From positions 3,175,001 through 3,239,000 of the forward strand of contig NZ_CP084758.1 in assembly GCF_020535565.1 (NCBI RefSeq): 64,000 nucleotides of DNA. Reading direction: 5' to 3'. Within the stretch, counting starts at the first letter, position 1, and each line of letters starts with the position of its first letter. The position numbers and the translations under genes are program-made. Below, piece by piece: positions 63,514 to 64,000 of this stretch. The DNA comes from Shinella sp. XGS7 (GTDB lineage: Bacteria; Pseudomonadota; Gammaproteobacteria; Burkholderiales; Burkholderiaceae_C). A model generated the notes under the pieces. That model was not told where the DNA came from. It worked only from the letters and a program-made list of their open reading frames with translations, and did not search any database.

Positions 63514-64000
63514 ATGGGTCTCCTGATCGTTGAGCCGCTGGAGGCGGACGTGGTGCAGTGGTTGGCCGAGCGCCATGCCGTGCAGTACGCGCCCGAGCTC
63601 GCGGCCGACCCCCAGGCCCTGCGCGCGGCGCTGCTGCAGGTGCAGGGCCTGGTCTTGCCGCCCCATGTGCCGCTGGAACAGACCCTGCTGCGCCATGCGC
63701 CGCGGCTGCGCGTGGTGGCCCGCATGAGTGCGGGCCCCGAGAATATCGATATCGAGGCCTGCCGCGCGGCCCGGGTGGAGGTGGTGCGCAGCCTCACTGC
63801 CACGGCCAGCGCCGAGGCGGAATTCGTGATCGGCGCCTTGCTGGCCCTGCTGCGCCGGGTGCCGGTGCTCAGCAGCGACGGCATGCTGGTGGGCCGCGAG
63901 CTGGGCTGCGCCACCGTGGGGCTGATCGGCATGAGCCCCGCCGCTCGCATGCTGGCCCAGCTGCTGCCGGCCTTCGGCACGCGGGTGATTGGTTACGACC
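63514..64000 (+). CDS. D-isomer-specific 2-hydroxyacid dehydrogenase (3' end outside window)
   Basis: The first 162 residues of an NAD-dependent 2-hydroxyacid dehydrogenase. The N-terminal substrate domain (RLRVVARMSAGPENIDIEAC) and the start of the coenzyme domain (TATASAEAEFVIGALLALLRR, then ATVGLIGMSPAARMLAQLLPAFG) are visible. The coenzyme motif reads GLIGMSPAARML, with Met-Ser where the usual GxGxxG has Gly-x, so the glycine pattern is imperfect. The catalytic residues lie beyond the window edge. The ATG at 63514 gives the family N-terminus. Substrate is unknown. Confidence 0.85.
   Translation, partial: MGLLIVEPLEADVVQWLAERHAVQYAPELAADPQALRAALLQVQGLVLPPHVPLEQTLLRHAPRLRVVARMSAGPENIDIEACRAARVEVVRSLTATASAEAEFVIGALLALLRRVPVLSSDGMLVGRELGCATVGLIGMSPAARMLAQLLPAFGTRVIGYD

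Overview
The window is 64 kb of dense, high-GC chromosome from a betaproteobacterium, most likely Burkholderiales of the Roseateles/Rubrivivax/Leptothrix kind. The clues are a Bug-type (TctC) solute receptor, a PEP-CTERM surface protein, a DUF3717 protein, an AroG/RpiA pair, a DUF3016 protein beside rpmG-rpmB, strong GTG/CTG codon preference, and Burkholderiales-type FtsK flanks, TrpS and RsmB-family proteins. The genus is inference. No phage, insertion sequence, CRISPR array or rRNA operon is visible, and no stretch longer than about 300 bases lacks a gene.

Layout. 1-4.1 kb (minus strand): dapA (cut by the window edge), a SAM methyltransferase, a 46-residue membrane micro-protein, an MFS transporter and an exported amidohydrolase. 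4.2-10.8 kb (plus): one tightly packed run, parE - histone-deacetylase-like hydrolase - GNAT acetyltransferase - lytic transglycosylase - parC, so both topoisomerase IV subunits sit in one apparent operon. 11-16.6 kb: a PEP-CTERM protein, pyrD, a LysR regulator divergent from a DMT exporter, aroG, rpiA. 16.6-24.5 kb (minus): chemoreceptor, mnmC, an MgtC/DUF4010 membrane protein, a beta-CASP nuclease and an RhlE-type helicase. 24.7-32.7 kb (plus): an orphan OmpR regulator, a yfiR-yfiN-yfiB c-di-GMP module, ettA, and an Spy-like protein with a two-component pair. 32.7-39.9 kb: a MATE exporter, DUF3717/DUF1289 protein, trpS, an M48 peptidase fused to a pilin-like domain, purN, DUF1345, DUF1653, rsmB. 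40-50.8 kb: fatty-acid desaturase, DUF3016, rpmG-rpmB, trxB, a Crp/Fnr regulator, ftsK-lolA, a Kef/YbaL-type antiporter and rarA. 50.8-64 kb: a stand-alone 2-oxoglutarate-dehydrogenase-type E1, a second chemoreceptor, a Bug receptor, a leucine-dehydrogenase-like enzyme, a 2OG-Fe dioxygenase with a ferredoxin-type reductase, an epimerase, a rhomboid protease, tRNA-Leu(CAA), cysM, tusA, galU and a truncated 2-hydroxyacid dehydrogenase.

Three things stand out. First, several highly conserved genes (ftsK most clearly; also ettA, one chemoreceptor and trxB) carry internal patches whose protein variants and codon choice look alphaproteobacterial while the flanks look Burkholderiales. This is either gene conversion or collapse of assembly bubbles in a mixed sample. 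Second, many genes have a -10-like hexamer ending only 6-8 nt before the ATG and no Shine-Dalgarno sequence, which suggests widespread leaderless transcripts; this pattern also decides the pyrD start. Third, a membrane zinc metallopeptidase carries a C-terminal type IV pilin-like domain complete with the terminal two-cysteine loop.

All assignments come from reading motifs and gene order by eye. No database search was run.
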